This document shows positions 23,591 to 35,290 of a DNA stretch of 64,000 nt, piece after piece (within the stretch, counting starts at the first letter, position 1; the number at the start of each line of letters is the position of its first letter). Location: assembly GCA_022497145.1 (NCBI GenBank), contig MU385900.1:1-64000 (forward strand), written 5' to 3'. This DNA is from Rostrohypoxylon terebratum. Lineage: Eukaryota > Ascomycota > Sordariomycetes > Xylariales > Hypoxylaceae. Position numbers and translations under genes: made by a program. The notes under the pieces were generated by a model, which saw only the letters and a program-made list of their open reading frames with translations, ran no database searches and was not told the origin of the DNA.

Positions 23591-24607
23591 CTACACCACA
23601 TTCCTCAACTCCTGGCCGGCCAAGAACCTCCTCAAGTTATACGCGATAAGCGCCTCGGCATCCTGGGGTCTTCCGCCCGCCGCGTGCGGACTAACAAGCA
23701 CATTCGGCGTAGTCCATAATCTCGAGCTCTCGGGCAACGGCTCCGTCTTGAACACATCCAACGCCGCGCCTCCAAGCTCGCCCTTCTCCAACGCATCCGC
23801 CAGCGCGTCCTCGTCGATACTCGTGCCTCTGCCTACATTAACAACCCACGCGTGCTTCGGTAGCAGCGCCAGCCTCTCCTTATTCAGGACATCCTTAGTA
23901 CTCTCGCTTCCCGGCAGAATCATAACCAACGCATCCGTCTTCGGCAGCAACTCCGCCAACTTATCCTCCCCATAAACCTCCACGCCCTCCCTAACGCCCG
24001 CGCTCCTCGCAATCCCCTTCACCTTGGCGCCCCACGCCGTGAGATGCGGCGCCAGCGTCTTCGCGATATTCCCGTACCCCCAGATCAGCACGTTCGCGTC
24101 GCGCAGCGTGGTGAACCTATCCTTAGGACGGTCGGGCTGCGCGCCGCCGAGGTGCTGCGGCCACCTCTTCTGCAGCTGCCACTCGCGCATCTGGTCGAAC
24201 CTCCTCGCCGCCGTGAGCAGCAGCCCGAGCGCGTGCTCGGCCACCGTGCGGTCGTGGAGCCCGGACCCCGTCGTGACGACGACGGAGGGGGCGAACCCGG
24301 CCGCGAGCACGTCGTTCGGGCCCGCCGCCAGCGACTGGATCCACTTCAGCTTCGTCAGCTTCGCCGCGGCGTCCTTCAGGTTCTCCGCGCTGTTCGTCCA
24401 GGTCACCAGCACGTCGGCGTCGGCCGCGGCGTCCGAGATCGGCTGCTTGACGTCGTAGGGCACGAGCTCGGTGCTGAAGCCCTCGAGGCTTTGGATGTCG
24501 AGTTTGAGGGAGGTAGGGTATAGGAGCTTCATGTTTGCGAGCGAGGAGTACAGTCGTCTGGGTGTCAAGGTTGTGGTATGTCGGGGAGCGAGTCGGGAAA
24601 GGAGCAT
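23591..24607 (-). CDS. D-isomer-specific 2-hydroxyacid dehydrogenase, NAD(P)-binding
   Basis: A single exon of 338 aa. The NAD(P)-binding Rossmann motif reads VLIWGYGNIAKTLAPHL (GxGxxA rather than GxGxxG). The catalytic set is present: Arg in VNVGRGTSIDED, Glu in FKTEPLPESS and His in VSPHAAGG. The family interconverts 2-keto acids and D-2-hydroxy acids; the specific substrate cannot be told. The start at 24607 adds a basic, hydroxylated leader (LLSRLAPRHTTTLTPRRLYSS) that looks like a mitochondrial presequence. The next ATG (24532, MKLLYP) would give a cytosolic form, so dual localisation through two starts is possible. Codon use is GC-rich. Confidence 0.9.
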   Translation of the reverse strand: MLLSRLAPRHTTTLTPRRLYSSLANMKLLYPTSLKLDIQSLEGFSTELVPYDVKQPISDAAADADVLVTWTNSAENLKDAAAKLTKLKWIQSLAAGPNDVLAAGFAPSVVVTTGSGLHDRTVAEHALGLLLTAARRFDQMREWQLQKRWPQHLGGAQPDRPKDRFTTLRDANVLIWGYGNIAKTLAPHLTAWGAKVKGIARSAGVREGVEVYGEDKLAELLPKTDALVMILPGSESTKDVLNKERLALLPKHAWVVNVGRGTSIDEDALADALEKGELGGAALDVFKTEPLPESSRLWTTPNVLVSPHAAGGRPQDAEALIAYNLRRFLAGQELRNVV

Positions 24608-26024
24608 TGGAGAAAAGGAGAGAGAGAAAAAAAAGGAAGGGGATAAATATAAAAAGAAGGGGAAAAAAAAGGGAAAGGATGAATCGTATCGATTCGGGGT
24701 ATTTTACGTGATTGGGCAGCGTCACACACGGCGAACTTTACCACATTCAGCGGGTAGGTACCTGTGAAATCCAGTGCTTTCTCTCTGTAACGCGGGGGCG
24801 CACCACGGTATGCGGGGTCCGGTAAGAGACCTAAAGGTGCCTATATCGGTCATCTGTCGCCATCTTGCCGGGACATTGCGAACCGAGTAGCTTCTTCTAG
24901 CAACTCTAGCAACTCTAGTTCCTGAGGTATCCACACCATCGGGTCCGACCTAGGTCATTCATGGGAAGGTACGTCATATAGTTTGCATCTGTTGTCATTG
25001 GACAACTCAATGTCCGGACAAAATACAGCACATGGGAATACTACCAAACCACCAAGATATAGTATGGATACGAGTACGTATTAGGTACATGGCAGCTCAT
25101 ATGACAGATAGATGCTCGAGTGACGGGATATGTCACAATGCAATTCATTCGTCTAATTAGTTCGTACAGCGATCTGATCTAAAGAACATTTAACCCGCGA
25201 CGGGGGACTTGTTTAAACATCTTGGAATCTTTGGAAGTAGAGGAAAAAGAAAAGGGTATATATATATCATCAAAAAGTGGAAAAAGCAAACAAAAAAGCA
25301 AATAAAGCAAAAAAACAATCTCACCTTACGTACCCAGCATGTGCCAAATCGAAATCGTATTAGACTTAGCTAAAGACAGCACGAATAACTATCCGGCGAA
25401 ATCATACGAATGCCCTCCATTGCATTGACGATCTCCAGTCCCCAGCTGAAAACCGCAAATGACTAACTAAGCACTCGCCATAACCTCAATTTGCCCCCAC
25501 CTCCCAAGTTCGCCGCCCCGTGCCATGCTTCGTAGCCAGATAACCATCGTAGGTTACGATCAATTTCTTGATATAACTCTCGTCGACTAGCCGCCGACAG
25601 TCCGCGAGCGATCCGTCAAAGGACTCGCGGAAAAGGAAATAGACGAGCTCTGTATCTCAAGAGCAAGACGCCGCAGGAACGAAATGAAAGAAACTTGTAC
25701 CGGCCAGTGGAAATCACCCCGACGGCGAGTACGGTCCTTCCATTTGCATTGTTCCGCGTTCCGAAGATATGGGGTTTGGGGTTTCTACCACAACGCCTAT
25801 AACGCGCAAGGATTTTTGCCAATAAACAATCTGGAAATAAAGGGGGGTATCGAAAGAACTGCATATCCCATAACTCGATCCTGTCCAGGTGAACAGATCC
25901 CAATGCTCTCATGGTAAATCGAGTCATCCAGTCTTCAAAGACGCAGCTTCTAATGAGCTGCCTTTTTTGTGACTGCATTGCCTGCCTCGTTGGTGCTCTT
26001 CTCAGCGATCGGGACCCGCTGCCT
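24608..26024. other. 1.4-kb intergenic region
   Basis: 5' side of the dehydrogenase and 3' side of TFIIB. An A/G-rich tract adjoins the dehydrogenase (24610-24680), and an A-rich stretch lies at 25240-25320. No gene seen. Confidence 0.45.
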
Positions 26025-27137
26025 CTAGTTCTGCGGGAGACGATTCATCTGTCCAGCGCCCTTCGGGGCGAGCCAATCTTTCTCGATCAATTCCTCGCGA
26101 GATGGGTACATGTGGCGATATGCGGTTCTAATAGTACCGTCACTAACGCCTGCCACCAAAGCGATATCTCTAGACGTCTTCGGTTCACCCATGAGATGAG
26201 ACGCCATGTAAATAGAGGCGGCTGCAATCGATAGCGGAGATCGACCGGCAAGATCCTTGAGAGAAGAGCTCTTCTCGGCCAACGTCTTCGAGATCTTCTC
26301 CATGAGGTGAGGGTTCTTGAAGTAGAGCTGGTTACAGTATCGAGCACATAACTCGGCCGCCCCGGTAGTAGCGGTGGCCTCGTACGTCTCGACCATAAGG
26401 AATGAACCGTTCTTGTTCGCATCGCGGTTGCTCTGGAGGAACTTCTCAAGCACTTTAAAGGTCCTTCCGATCTCCTTCTTAGACACCTTAGTCAGAGAGT
26501 AGATCTCACGAAAGGTGCGAGGAGCCTTGGATTGACGACAAGCGACGAAGATGCAACCAGCGATCACGGCTTCCTGCGGCTTGCCCTTGAACAACTTGTT
26601 GTCTTCCGTCAACTTGAAGATATGCTTCGCCGAGTCTTGAGTAGTCTTTGGGATGCTAATAGCTTCGCAAAGATTGCTGATCTCGCGATAGGCGGCAAGG
26701 AGGGTCTTGGTGGCCTTGTCGCTGATCGTTCGGTTCTGAGCGCGATGTAGCTCTCGCGCGCGCGAACCCTCGCCAAAGGCGATACCGGTCTCGAGTTGGG
26801 AGCCGTTCAAAAGAGGGTTGAGGGCATCACCAACACGAGAAGGGTCGTCGTTGCCTTGGTCATCGTTGGCGAAGGTACGCCACTCACTCCGCGTGTCGAT
26901 GATACGATCACCAAGGACTAGACCGCAGGAACCGCACACCATGTCGCCGGACGAGAACTCTTCGACTAGGTTGGGGGGGTCTTCGTTGCAATCGGGGCAC
27001 TTCAGCCGCTTGTTCAAGTTCTCCTTGTATGGTTCATCGTTGGGTTTACCGTCCAGGTTCTGATTAGCGGAAGCTGATCCGCCATAGCCCAAAGCGGCAA
27101 AATCGATCTCCGGGCGGGGCGCCACGGTCGCCATCAT
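26025..27137 (-). CDS. sua7: transcription initiation factor IIB (TFIIB)
   Basis: A single exon of 370 aa from ATG 27137 (a second ATG follows immediately). The zinc ribbon has CPDC (residues 47-50) and CGSC (68-71), then the B-reader/linker region SEWRTFANDD. Two cyclin folds follow: first KTLLAAYREISNLCEAISIPKTTQDSAKHIFK and CIFVACRQSKAPRTFREIYSLTKVSKKEIGRTFK, then AARYCNQL-like and SPLSIAAASIYMASHLMGEPKTSRDIALVAGVSDGTIRTAYRHMYP. TFIIB bridges TBP at the promoter and RNA polymerase II. The frame remains open upstream of the ATG but has no other in-frame ATG. A possible 5'-UTR intron donor lies near 27390. Confidence 0.96.
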   Translation of the reverse strand: MMATVAPRPEIDFAALGYGGSASANQNLDGKPNDEPYKENLNKRLKCPDCNEDPPNLVEEFSSGDMVCGSCGLVLGDRIIDTRSEWRTFANDDQGNDDPSRVGDALNPLLNGSQLETGIAFGEGSRARELHRAQNRTISDKATKTLLAAYREISNLCEAISIPKTTQDSAKHIFKLTEDNKLFKGKPQEAVIAGCIFVACRQSKAPRTFREIYSLTKVSKKEIGRTFKVLEKFLQSNRDANKNGSFLMVETYEATATTGAAELCARYCNQLYFKNPHLMEKISKTLAEKSSSLKDLAGRSPLSIAAASIYMASHLMGEPKTSRDIALVAGVSDGTIRTAYRHMYPSREELIEKDWLAPKGAGQMNRLPQN

Positions 27138-28332
27138 GGCAGAATTGCGAGATGGCGATAGCGATGATGGTTGCGACGGTCGATGAGAAGGTTGTTGTTG
27201 ATTAAAATGGTTGTAGGTGTAAAGAACGTGAGACGACGGTGTGGAGAGAAAGTGCAAAAGATTACCTGCACGGAAGATGCCTGTGGAATGTCAGAGTGGG
27301 TCACAGAAAATGGCAAATATTAGTAATAAGCCAAAAGCAAGTGCAAAAACAAAAACTTATTGAAACTTAAAAAAATAAGGTAGGTACGTACATACCTTGA
27401 GCTGGTTAGCGTGACGTCTAAGTACCTAGGTACCTCGAGATCGGAGTGCAGCTCAAGCCTCAAGATTCAATGCAACAATCAATAGTCGAATTGCAAAGAA
27501 AGTGATGTTTACCTAAAAATTAAAAGATTTAATAGAGATCTTTATCCTAATAAGAGAGTTAGCTGATTTCAATATATTAAAGATATTGATTGATGATTTG
27601 GCGTACCCTTAAGGAAATAGTCAACACCGGCAAGACGCGGTGATAAAGAGTGTTGGTGGTTGAAAGAGGAAAAAGAAGGATGGGGGCTTAGAATAAAAAT
27701 TATGTACGCCTTTGTCACCAAGCATTTATCTCTTCCTACCGTTCTTAGTAGTCCTAAGTGCAGGTGAGTCAGGTGAATTGGATATCGCAGCAGCTACGAG
27801 CTGGGAGAAGTAGGAATGTACAAATGGCAGGTACTACCTACAGTGTGGTTAGCGGCAGGCGGGGCAGTAAATTTACCTTTATTTGCTGCAAAACTTGGAC
27901 GTCGCGGTTGTTATCCTAGGAAGCTACCTACGACTACCTATCTAGGTCCTAAGGTCCTAGAGAGTCGAGACCCGTCTATCTTGAATCTTTCACAAAACAC
28001 ATACAAACAAGATTAGAACTACAAAATATTCTTCTTAATCAGCCCATCCAGCAGTACCACATACGACGTCACATTTCAATAACGATATATCGGTTTGATT
28101 AAAAAAGTTCGTTATCATAATTACTATGACTAATAGCAGAATAGTCCCTTAGGTACCTTTTAGGTACCTATTCACTCCTCCAACGCCTATGCGATGCTCC
28201 TTGTGGTATCAATTGAACGAAGTCCCTTGTCCTTCCAATATCATCTATACCCAGCAAATACGAGAATAATACTATTAAATCGTGATACGACTGCCGTGTG
28301 GTATTCATTCGATACAGGTACCCACATTCCAA
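27138..28332. other. intergenic; TFIIB promoter/5' leader
   Basis: No gene seen. It carries several TAGGTACCT/CCTAGGTACC words (near 27425, 27940 and 28150) and A/T-rich tracts. Confidence 0.45.
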
Positions 28333-28944
28333 TTACGAAGGGATAATCAATCGTGGTGGCGGTGCCCCTCTAGTCGGCGACGGTCCTCTCGACGGCTGTG
28401 GAAACGCCAGCTGAGGTTCTGGCAGAAGCGCTGGGTGAATTCCCATTTCCGTATTATGCACCCCGGGCGTCGCTGTAGATCCTTGGCTCCCGGCTTCGAA
28501 TTCCTTCCAGTCTCCCCTCGGCGCCATAGGTTGGCGCTCCTCTTGCGAAGCCCTATCTATCTCATCCATCTGGTAATCCGAGATCCCCGAATCCCTCAAG
28601 CTATTCCCGCCCCACGAAGATGTCCGGCTAGCAAGGGATTTCCGTATCATCGTGGCCCGTTCTATCTCCTCCGCCGCTAACCGGTCCGTCTCGCTCATGT
28701 TCCGTCTATGTCGGTCTTTTCGACCTAGCGGGTCTTGATAGACGTGATGTACTTTCCGCTGCCGTCTTCTCGTGAAGCGAAGTATAAGAAATACGAATAG
28801 TGATGTTAAGACGAGAGCCCCAATGACGATGACGACTATCAGCCACGGTGCCATCGTGCTTCCGGTAGTGGCGGCATCTCTCGATTCTGGTGAGGAGGCA
28901 TCGAACGCATCATCTGCCGTACGGCGATATAAAGCCGGCGACAT
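28333..28944 (-). CDS. single-pass membrane protein, uncharacterised
   Basis: The frame starts at ATG 28944 (203 aa). Residues 1-32 are a short extracellular or lumenal segment. Residues about 33-56 form one strong transmembrane helix (APWLIVVIVIGALVLTSLFV). A basic stop-transfer RFTRRRQRK and a long cytoplasmic tail follow, rich in Ser, Arg, Glu and Pro, ending with a proline-rich motif (PSRGPSPTRGAPPPRLIIP). No signal peptide precedes the helix, so it may be a type III (Nout) protein. Similar short membrane proteins exist in Sordariomycetes; I know no function. The proline-rich tail could bind SH3-type partners, which is only inference. Confidence 0.65.
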   Translation of the reverse strand: MSPALYRRTADDAFDASSPESRDAATTGSTMAPWLIVVIVIGALVLTSLFVFLILRFTRRRQRKVHHVYQDPLGRKDRHRRNMSETDRLAAEEIERATMIRKSLASRTSSWGGNSLRDSGISDYQMDEIDRASQEERQPMAPRGDWKEFEAGSQGSTATPGVHNTEMGIHPALLPEPQLAFPQPSRGPSPTRGAPPPRLIIPS

Positions 28945-30863
28945 GTTGGTGTCGTCATATACCGAAGGTAATGTTCTCAAGTCCAACGGGACGACAATGG
29001 TCAAGGTGGTTCCGAGTATCTACCGCTACTCCATACCAAGGCTAAAGAGAGAAATCGGACGCCTATGGTGTGAATGTGGGAAGATGTCATCTTTTAAGTT
29101 CTGATCTGCTCCCCGCGTTTTCAATGGCATTGAATAGCCTGCCTCCCAACGTACCACTTGGGAATACGAGGAGATACCGATTGGAATGACCAAGACAGGA
29201 TTCTATTCTTGGACCAATCACATCGGAGCCGTCACCTATAATGGGGTTACATGCTACATACAACATCCCGCCCACCTATACCGGACCAAGACGGGGGTTA
29301 TCAGAATCCCTGCAACGAACCGGGACATGGGAGGGAGAGGCACTGCATTTGGCTGCGAATGGCTAACCTAGCTAGCATCCATGCATTATGATGTACACCT
29401 CAGGTGAAAGACCGAAAAAGAACCAACATGTTCACAGGCCATAGGTGGATGATAGTAGTTTAGAAATTTTCTCTCGTTCCATTCCCTTCGCGCGTTGCGT
29501 GGTATATGCAGGGAGCACGATTTTTACAGACGTATCCTGCGCTTTTCGCTTTTGCTAAGCGCTGTTCCACCTATCGCAATTCCCTGAAGGTGACACCGGG
29601 CAAAATGTCGCAAGCACTCGAGGCTGAGCCACCTACAGGGACGCACGCCCGTGGACCTAAGGCTACGTCAACTAAGCCTATCTACTGAGAATGAACTGCC
29701 ATAAAACGCCTCGAACTGCCAATGAATGATCAGTGTCGCATCTCAGGTATGAAGAGTACGCCTTGAGATTGACGAGGCGATTTCTGCTTGGTCTTGTGCG
29801 CTGCGAATGTAACCTATCTCCTCGTAAGCCTCAAGATGATACACCTGTGTCTAAGTTTTACCACTTGCGCGGCGCAGATCATTATGATGAATGTTGGGAT
29901 ACGGCGAATCTCGTCAGCCTGTGTTATCGACGTCCTGACAACCAATGTCGGAACTTTGTGGTTGTTGGTAGGGCGCTTTCCCGCAAGGGGTAAGGCAAAT
30001 GATACAATGTCTATCCACACCTAGTAGATGTCTATTTTGAGCTTGATTCGGCGACGAATGCACTGAAAATTTCGTCCATTCTTTTCCCTTTTCTTTCCTT
30101 AACTCGAAATAGGATACTTGCCTATTTTGTGCCCGCAATCGTTGCACTGCCCACCGTTCGTTTTTTGGTCGCAAGGATAGGTAGTTAAGTGTTAGCTGTT
30201 CATAATTACCGGGTTGTTGTGACAGCTCCGATTAAATGAAGCCAGCAAGAATCAGAACGATCGTCGATTCCTTCTCATAAGAACTAGTAATATAGTGTTT
30301 ATGGTGGAAAAGAACGTGTGTAGTGTCAGCTTAGTAGCTTACCGCCGTTAGCTAGGGACGCCATGGGAAATCCATTCTTCCCCATCAAGGCAAGGGATGC
30401 GGAAGCGATGCGGAAGTGAATCCAGGAACCAGTCTCTCTCGTTGCACTAATAATAGTCTCCAGGGCTTATTAATGGATATTGTGGGGTAGGTATTGTACC
30501 TAACAGATCCATACATAGATAAATTTCAGCTGATGGCAGATGGGGGATAGCGGCCGTTTCTCGCTATGGATGAACTCCACCGTCGATCTTCGGACCGCGG
30601 TATTCGTTCGAATGATCCTCCGTCCTTAGCAGCAAGAGCGTCCGATGAGAAACATTTCATGTATATTACATACCTAGTACGTAAAAGATCAACTTGGAAT
30701 TATCTCATCAAAAACTGACCTGTGTCTTATCTGAGCTTTGGCCAAAATTTTAAAGGCGTCATCTTGTAAATTGTCGCATTGCGCGGAGATCTCGGGCGCC
30801 AGCAGATATAGCTATTAGCCATTCTTCCAAGTTCCACACCGCCGGTAAAGCGGATAGATCGTC
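28945..30863. other. 1.9-kb intergenic region
   Basis: No gene recognised. The right end is the promoter of the CoA-transferase gene. Confidence 0.45.
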
Positions 30864-32453
30864 ATGTTCAATCGTACAGCAGCTCGTGCCATTCGCGGCA
30901 CGACGCTCTTTAGGAATTCGCGACAAGTTGGTTTAGTGCGACGATATTCCGTGGTGAAAGATGAAAGATCGTCATCATCACTGCCTCTGGCCGGCTACCG
31001 CGTGCTGGACATGACTAGGGTTTTAGCTGGCGTAGGTGGCGATGATCCTTCCAGCCCCAGCTATGTGCGCATTCGCTTACTGTTGACCTTGCCGTAGCCG
31101 TATTGCACACAGATCCTTGGCGACCTTGGGTACAAACGATACATCACTTTTATGACGCAAAGATTACTTTAAGCTAATATCGTATCCCATCCAAGCGCAG
31201 AAGTGATCAAAATCGAGCACCCGACGCGCGGGGATGATACGCGGGCTTGGGGGCCGCCGTATGCAGCCTACCGAGACGGATCTCACCTCGAAGGTCCAGG
31301 TGAATCTGCCTATTTCCTAGGTGTGAGTTGCACGGTCGCAGACGTCGCGATGCGCTGCCATCGATCCTAATTTCTATTTAGGTCAATCGAAACAAGAAGT
31401 CGGTCGGTTTATCTTTCCAACATGCCGAGGGCGTGGATATCCTGCATAAGCTTGCGGAAAAATGCGATATCCTGGTCGAGAACTACCTGCCAGGTACTCT
31501 GAAGAAATACGGCATGGATTTCGACACATTGCATAAAATCAATCCCGGCTTGATCTATGCCTCGATCACGGGGTACGGTCAATCGGGGCCATTCTCGCAG
31601 CGAGCCGGCTACGACGTCATGGTCGAGGCGGAGTTCGGACTGATGCATATCACTGGCGATCGAGACGGACCTCCGGTGAAAGTGGGCGTCGCTGTGACGG
31701 ATTTAACCACCGGACTTTACACCAGTAACAGTATTATGGCTGCTCTTTTGTCTCGGGCCAAAACAGGTCGTGGCCAACACATCGACGTTGCCCTAAGCGA
31801 TTGCCAAACCGCCACACTTGCCAACATCGCAAGTAGCTGTCTCATCAGCGGAAAGAAAGATTCGGGTAGATGGGGCACAGCTCATCGTAAGTCGATAAAA
31901 AAAGATTAACACTTTCTCCCGAGAGTGACCCGCTAACAATTTGGCAGCATCGATTGTGCCGTATAAATCGTTCAAGACAAAAGATGGAGACGTACTCTTC
32001 GGTGGTGGAAACGACAGGTTATTTGGAATTCTATGCGATGGTCTAGGGCGACCAGAATGGAAGACAGATCCGAAATACAGTATCAATTCGCAACGCGTGG
32101 CCAACCGAGTCGAACTCGAAGACGAGATCGAGAAGATCAGTGTACAGAAGACGACGCAAGAGTGGTTATACATCTTTGAGGGGAAAGGAATGCCATACGC
32201 TGCGGTTAACGATGTCCAGGGCGCATTGAACCACGAGCATACCAAGGCTCGAAATATGGTGGTTGAAATAAATCACGAACAGTGCGGTCCGATCAAGCTA
32301 GTCAACACGCCTGTTAAATACAGCGAGAGTAACCCTAGCGTCCGCACTGCTCCTCCAACGTTAGGCCAACATACGGATGAAATCCTGTCCGACATTCTCG
32401 GATTAGGGGCGGACGAGGTAGCTGCACTAAAAGAGAAAGGAGCTGTCAGGTAG
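30864..32453 (+). CDS. mitochondrial family III (CaiB/BaiF) CoA-transferase, SUGCT-like
   Basis: Five exons, 30864-31031, 31098-31129, 31196-31322, 31382-31886 and 31948-32453, close in frame to 445 aa. A basic presequence (MFNRTAARAIRGTTLFRNS) suggests mitochondrial import. Family blocks: GYRVLDMTRVLAGPYCTQILGDLG (across two splices), AEVIKIEHPTRGDDTRAWGPP, NKKSVGLSF, ENYLPGTLKKYGMD, INPGLIYASITGYGQ, and VAVTDLTTGLY with the nucleophilic Asp at about residue 216. The C-terminal FVxxG-like block is KSFKTKDGDVLFGGGNDRLF. The closest named human relative is succinate-hydroxymethylglutarate CoA-transferase, which activates glutarate; substrate assignment here is by family resemblance. Exon 2 is only 32 nt. 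The third acceptor is CCAAG. Confidence 0.92.
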
Positions 32454-33141
32454 AAAATGATGAATCAAATGGTTAAAGTAGTGCATGGCTCAAATTTAAC
32501 GTCCCGATGATCGATCCATCTGTCTGAAAAGATGATAGTTTTAATGATCTAGGTTCTAGGTAATAGTTGAGGACGGGGGTGATAGTTGAAGTGGTAGTAG
32601 TAATAGTTGGAAGTGTGTTTAAAATAGGGGTTGGAGTTGTGGAACTTGAGTCTTGAGTGTAAAATCGAACCACGGATATCAGTACCTAGTACCTAGCGTG
32701 TATCGAGGGCGGGTATGCACCCGGCAGCCCGGTATGGGCATTTCATCTCCCAAACTTTCAAATACAAAACGTCTTAACTTAATCAAGACTTGAAACAATT
32801 CCGGTTGCAAGTGCCCCAAGTGACTTGGTAATCCGGGAGGGACCTACCGAGAAATCGCACCATCACGTGAATATCACGTGTATTGGCCTCCACCTATGAA
32901 TTTCAACTTTCCATCCTCAATTCCAGAACTTTTACAACTTTTAGTAAGACGATCGAGGATTTGAGTACAAGTCCTCGAGCAGACGTTTTTCCCGGTGTGC
33001 GTATACTTGCATATTGCCGTCCTTTAGGGGTATGTCATCATCACCAATTTCGCCGTCGCATCCATCACTAACACCGCCCGCAGTTCCCAGAAAAGGTGGC
33101 TTGACAGCTTGATCACCCATCCAATTGACACTTCTTTCGCC
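32454..33141. other. intergenic; promoter of the PHD-finger gene
   Basis: Holds a paired CACGTG element (32864-32880). No gene seen. Confidence 0.5.
32864..32880. promoter_or_regulatory. paired CACGTG (E-box/CDEI-like) sites
   Basis: CACGTG at 32864-32869 and 32875-32880, each preceded by AT, are spaced 11 bp apart, about one helical turn. The element lies about 260 bp upstream of the PHD-finger gene start. TCACGTG is the core for bHLH factors of the Cbf1/USF type. Confidence 0.5.
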
Positions 33142-34733
33142 ATGTCGACGGAGGACAACAAAATGGCTTCAATCGCCAAAGGTAAAGAAGGCGACACACC
33201 CGCTACGCCGGTCGAAGCTACAGCTCCTCCCCAACCGGCGCAGGAAGCTCCAACCACGAAAGCAGCAAGCCCTGCGCCAAGTACAGCTAGCTCCACCGGC
33301 CGTCCTCCATACGTCCCTCAATTTTCGGCAGCGACACAGATGATCCTGAAGCGGATAAGTTCCAAGCCAGGCAGCTTGTCGTCTGCCCTATCATCCGCAT
33401 CATCTACCATGGCCAAGGCGAGCATCGAGAAGTCAACTTATGAGGATGCTAAGAGACGTCTCGTAATGAATATGAACACGTCTCTAACGATGTCAATGCC
33501 TATGCCCACGCCCAAGCAATCACACTCATCTTCGACTAAACAAAAATCTTCGTCATCCGCCACTACCATGCGCATGCCGATGAACGATGCCTTCCAACTA
33601 CGCACGCCAGCTCCGGCTAAGAACCAGACTTCGGCCGTAGCCAAGTCATCATCTGCACCCTCGGCCCAGGCGCCGAAAACGTCCGCGCCTAAATCTAAGA
33701 GTAAGGCCTATCGCGGCACGAAGCGCAAGCGCGGCAAGGACAACGACGACGAAGACGCGACTTCGAGCCTTAGTGAACTCTCGGAGAGCGAAGGCTCCGG
33801 CACCGTCGCCGCCCAGGAGAGCCAGTCAGTTCTTACGATGACGAAGTCTGGCCGACAGGTGCAGAAGCCGTCGCAGTACAACCCTTCTGCGCAATCGGCC
33901 CGAGACGCCGCGGCGCAGAAGCGCAAGAGCTACGGCAAGCGCACTCCGGAACAGCAACTGTGCAAGCTGTGCACTCGCAGCGCAAGTGTGCCCGCCAACC
34001 AGATAGTATTTTGCGATGGCTGCAACTGCTGCTGGCATCAGATGTGCCACGACCCCTACATTGACGACGACTTCGTTAGCAACGAGTCGCGTCCGTGGTT
34101 CTGTCGCGGATGCTCGGCGAAGCGAGAGCGCTACCTCGCGCGCAAGAAGAGCCTTGACGGGTTCAAGGGTGTGAGCTGGTCGACTAAGAGCTCCGATCAG
34201 GTACGTTTGATTTGATTATGTATTCTTTTACGTATAGGGTGGTAGATACGGCAAGTCTAACATTGATACAGAAACGAAAGTATCTATCTGGAGTTCCTCA
34301 CACCCAGCTCGTCAACATCCTCATGTACATCACGGAGATCCATCCCGACCTCCCGATCTTCCCCGCTCACGAAACTAGACGCACGAACGCTCAAGAGGGT
34401 CGCCCGTCTTCCTACGACAACGCGCGCGTGAAGACGGACTCGAATATCAACGTCGGCCCGACCCACTTCTCCAGCAAGGTCTCCACGCCAGACTCTCACT
34501 CCACCACCACCCTGAAGCCCAAGGGAAGCGCCGCCGACAGCCAAAACCAAGCAGCGCGGGAATCCTCAGAGGACTCCGTGCCTCCGGCCTGGCCCAAAGT
34601 CGGTCACGGATGCATGGAGGGCATCAAGGTCGATGAGGATGATCTGCGAGACGACAACGACTACGAGGCTTTTAGCGTCACATCCTACGATGCGAAGGGT
34701 AGAAAGATCATGGAGAATGGCATGCCCGTTTAA
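33142..34733 (+). CDS. PHD-finger domain protein
   Basis: Two exons, 33142-34200 and 34272-34733, joined in phase 0, give 506 aa. Residues 1-270 are low complexity (Ser, Ala, Pro, Thr) with basic patches such as RGTKRKRGK and an acidic DNDDEDATSSLSELSESEGSG stretch. The PHD finger occupies about residues 274-324: CKLC, FCDGC, then CWHQMCH and a final WFCRGC give the C4HC3 pattern. The C-terminal half (exon 2) has KYLSGVPHTQLVNILMYITEIHPDLPIF, a helical block following the PHD, and an acidic tail. PHD fingers read histone H3 tails, so a chromatin role is expected; the specific complex is not identifiable. MASIAKG at 33163 is an alternative start. Confidence 0.88.
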
Positions 34734-35195
34734 TTCGTTCGCGGCGGGATGCAAATTGGAGTAGCCTTGAACTCTTGATTTCGAAGGACGATTTCAAGTC
34801 AAGTTGGAAGTGGAAATAATAGCCATAGATATAGTTCTATTTGCAGGCACGTGGGCTGGGGTGTATATAATGCACTGGGCTGTCCATATGGATTGCTATA
34901 GGTAATCATCGTCGCCTATGCTTAATTGTCAATGCTAGGCTAGACAGACGTTAATGCGAAATCAGTAAATAATCTGTTGTGTTGCAGTACAGGGCTAGGT
35001 TAAAACAAAACGACAATAACAGAAATGACGAGAGCTTTGAGGCGCGACGAATGAAAAAATTCATTGACGCTGGTAGACAAAGATGTTTAAAGTCACCTAG
35101 CTAGATATAAAGGGGGTAGTAGGTAAATGAAAGGGGGAAAAGGAGAAAAAGGAGAAAAATCTGATGACGTGGGGTAAAATAATAAAAAATGTAAC
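34734..35195. other. intergenic
   Basis: 3' region of the PHD gene. No gene seen. The run before the tRNA 3' end reads as a T-rich Pol III terminator on the minus strand (complement of 35182-35190). Confidence 0.5.
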
Positions 35196-35290
35196 CGACC
35201 ACCACGGGACTCGAACCCGCAATCTTCACCATGTTCTAGAGGGATAATACCCAACCGGAAAGTGACGCGATACCATTTCGCCAGGCAGCC
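35196..35290 (-). tRNA. tRNA-Arg (anticodon CCG) with a 23-nt intron
   Basis: On the minus strand a full cloverleaf folds. The acceptor GGCTGCC pairs with GGTGGTC (all seven pairs, three G-U). The D-stem is GCGA/TCGC with loop AATGGTA. The anticodon stem is TCACT/GGTGA, the T-arm GCGGG-TTCGAGT-CCCGT, and the discriminator base G. The anticodon loop TTCCGG...T contains CCG (reads CGG, Arg). It is interrupted between positions 37 and 38 by a 23-nt intron, the canonical nuclear tRNA intron site. A T-rich terminator follows. CCA is not encoded, as expected. Confidence 0.9.
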
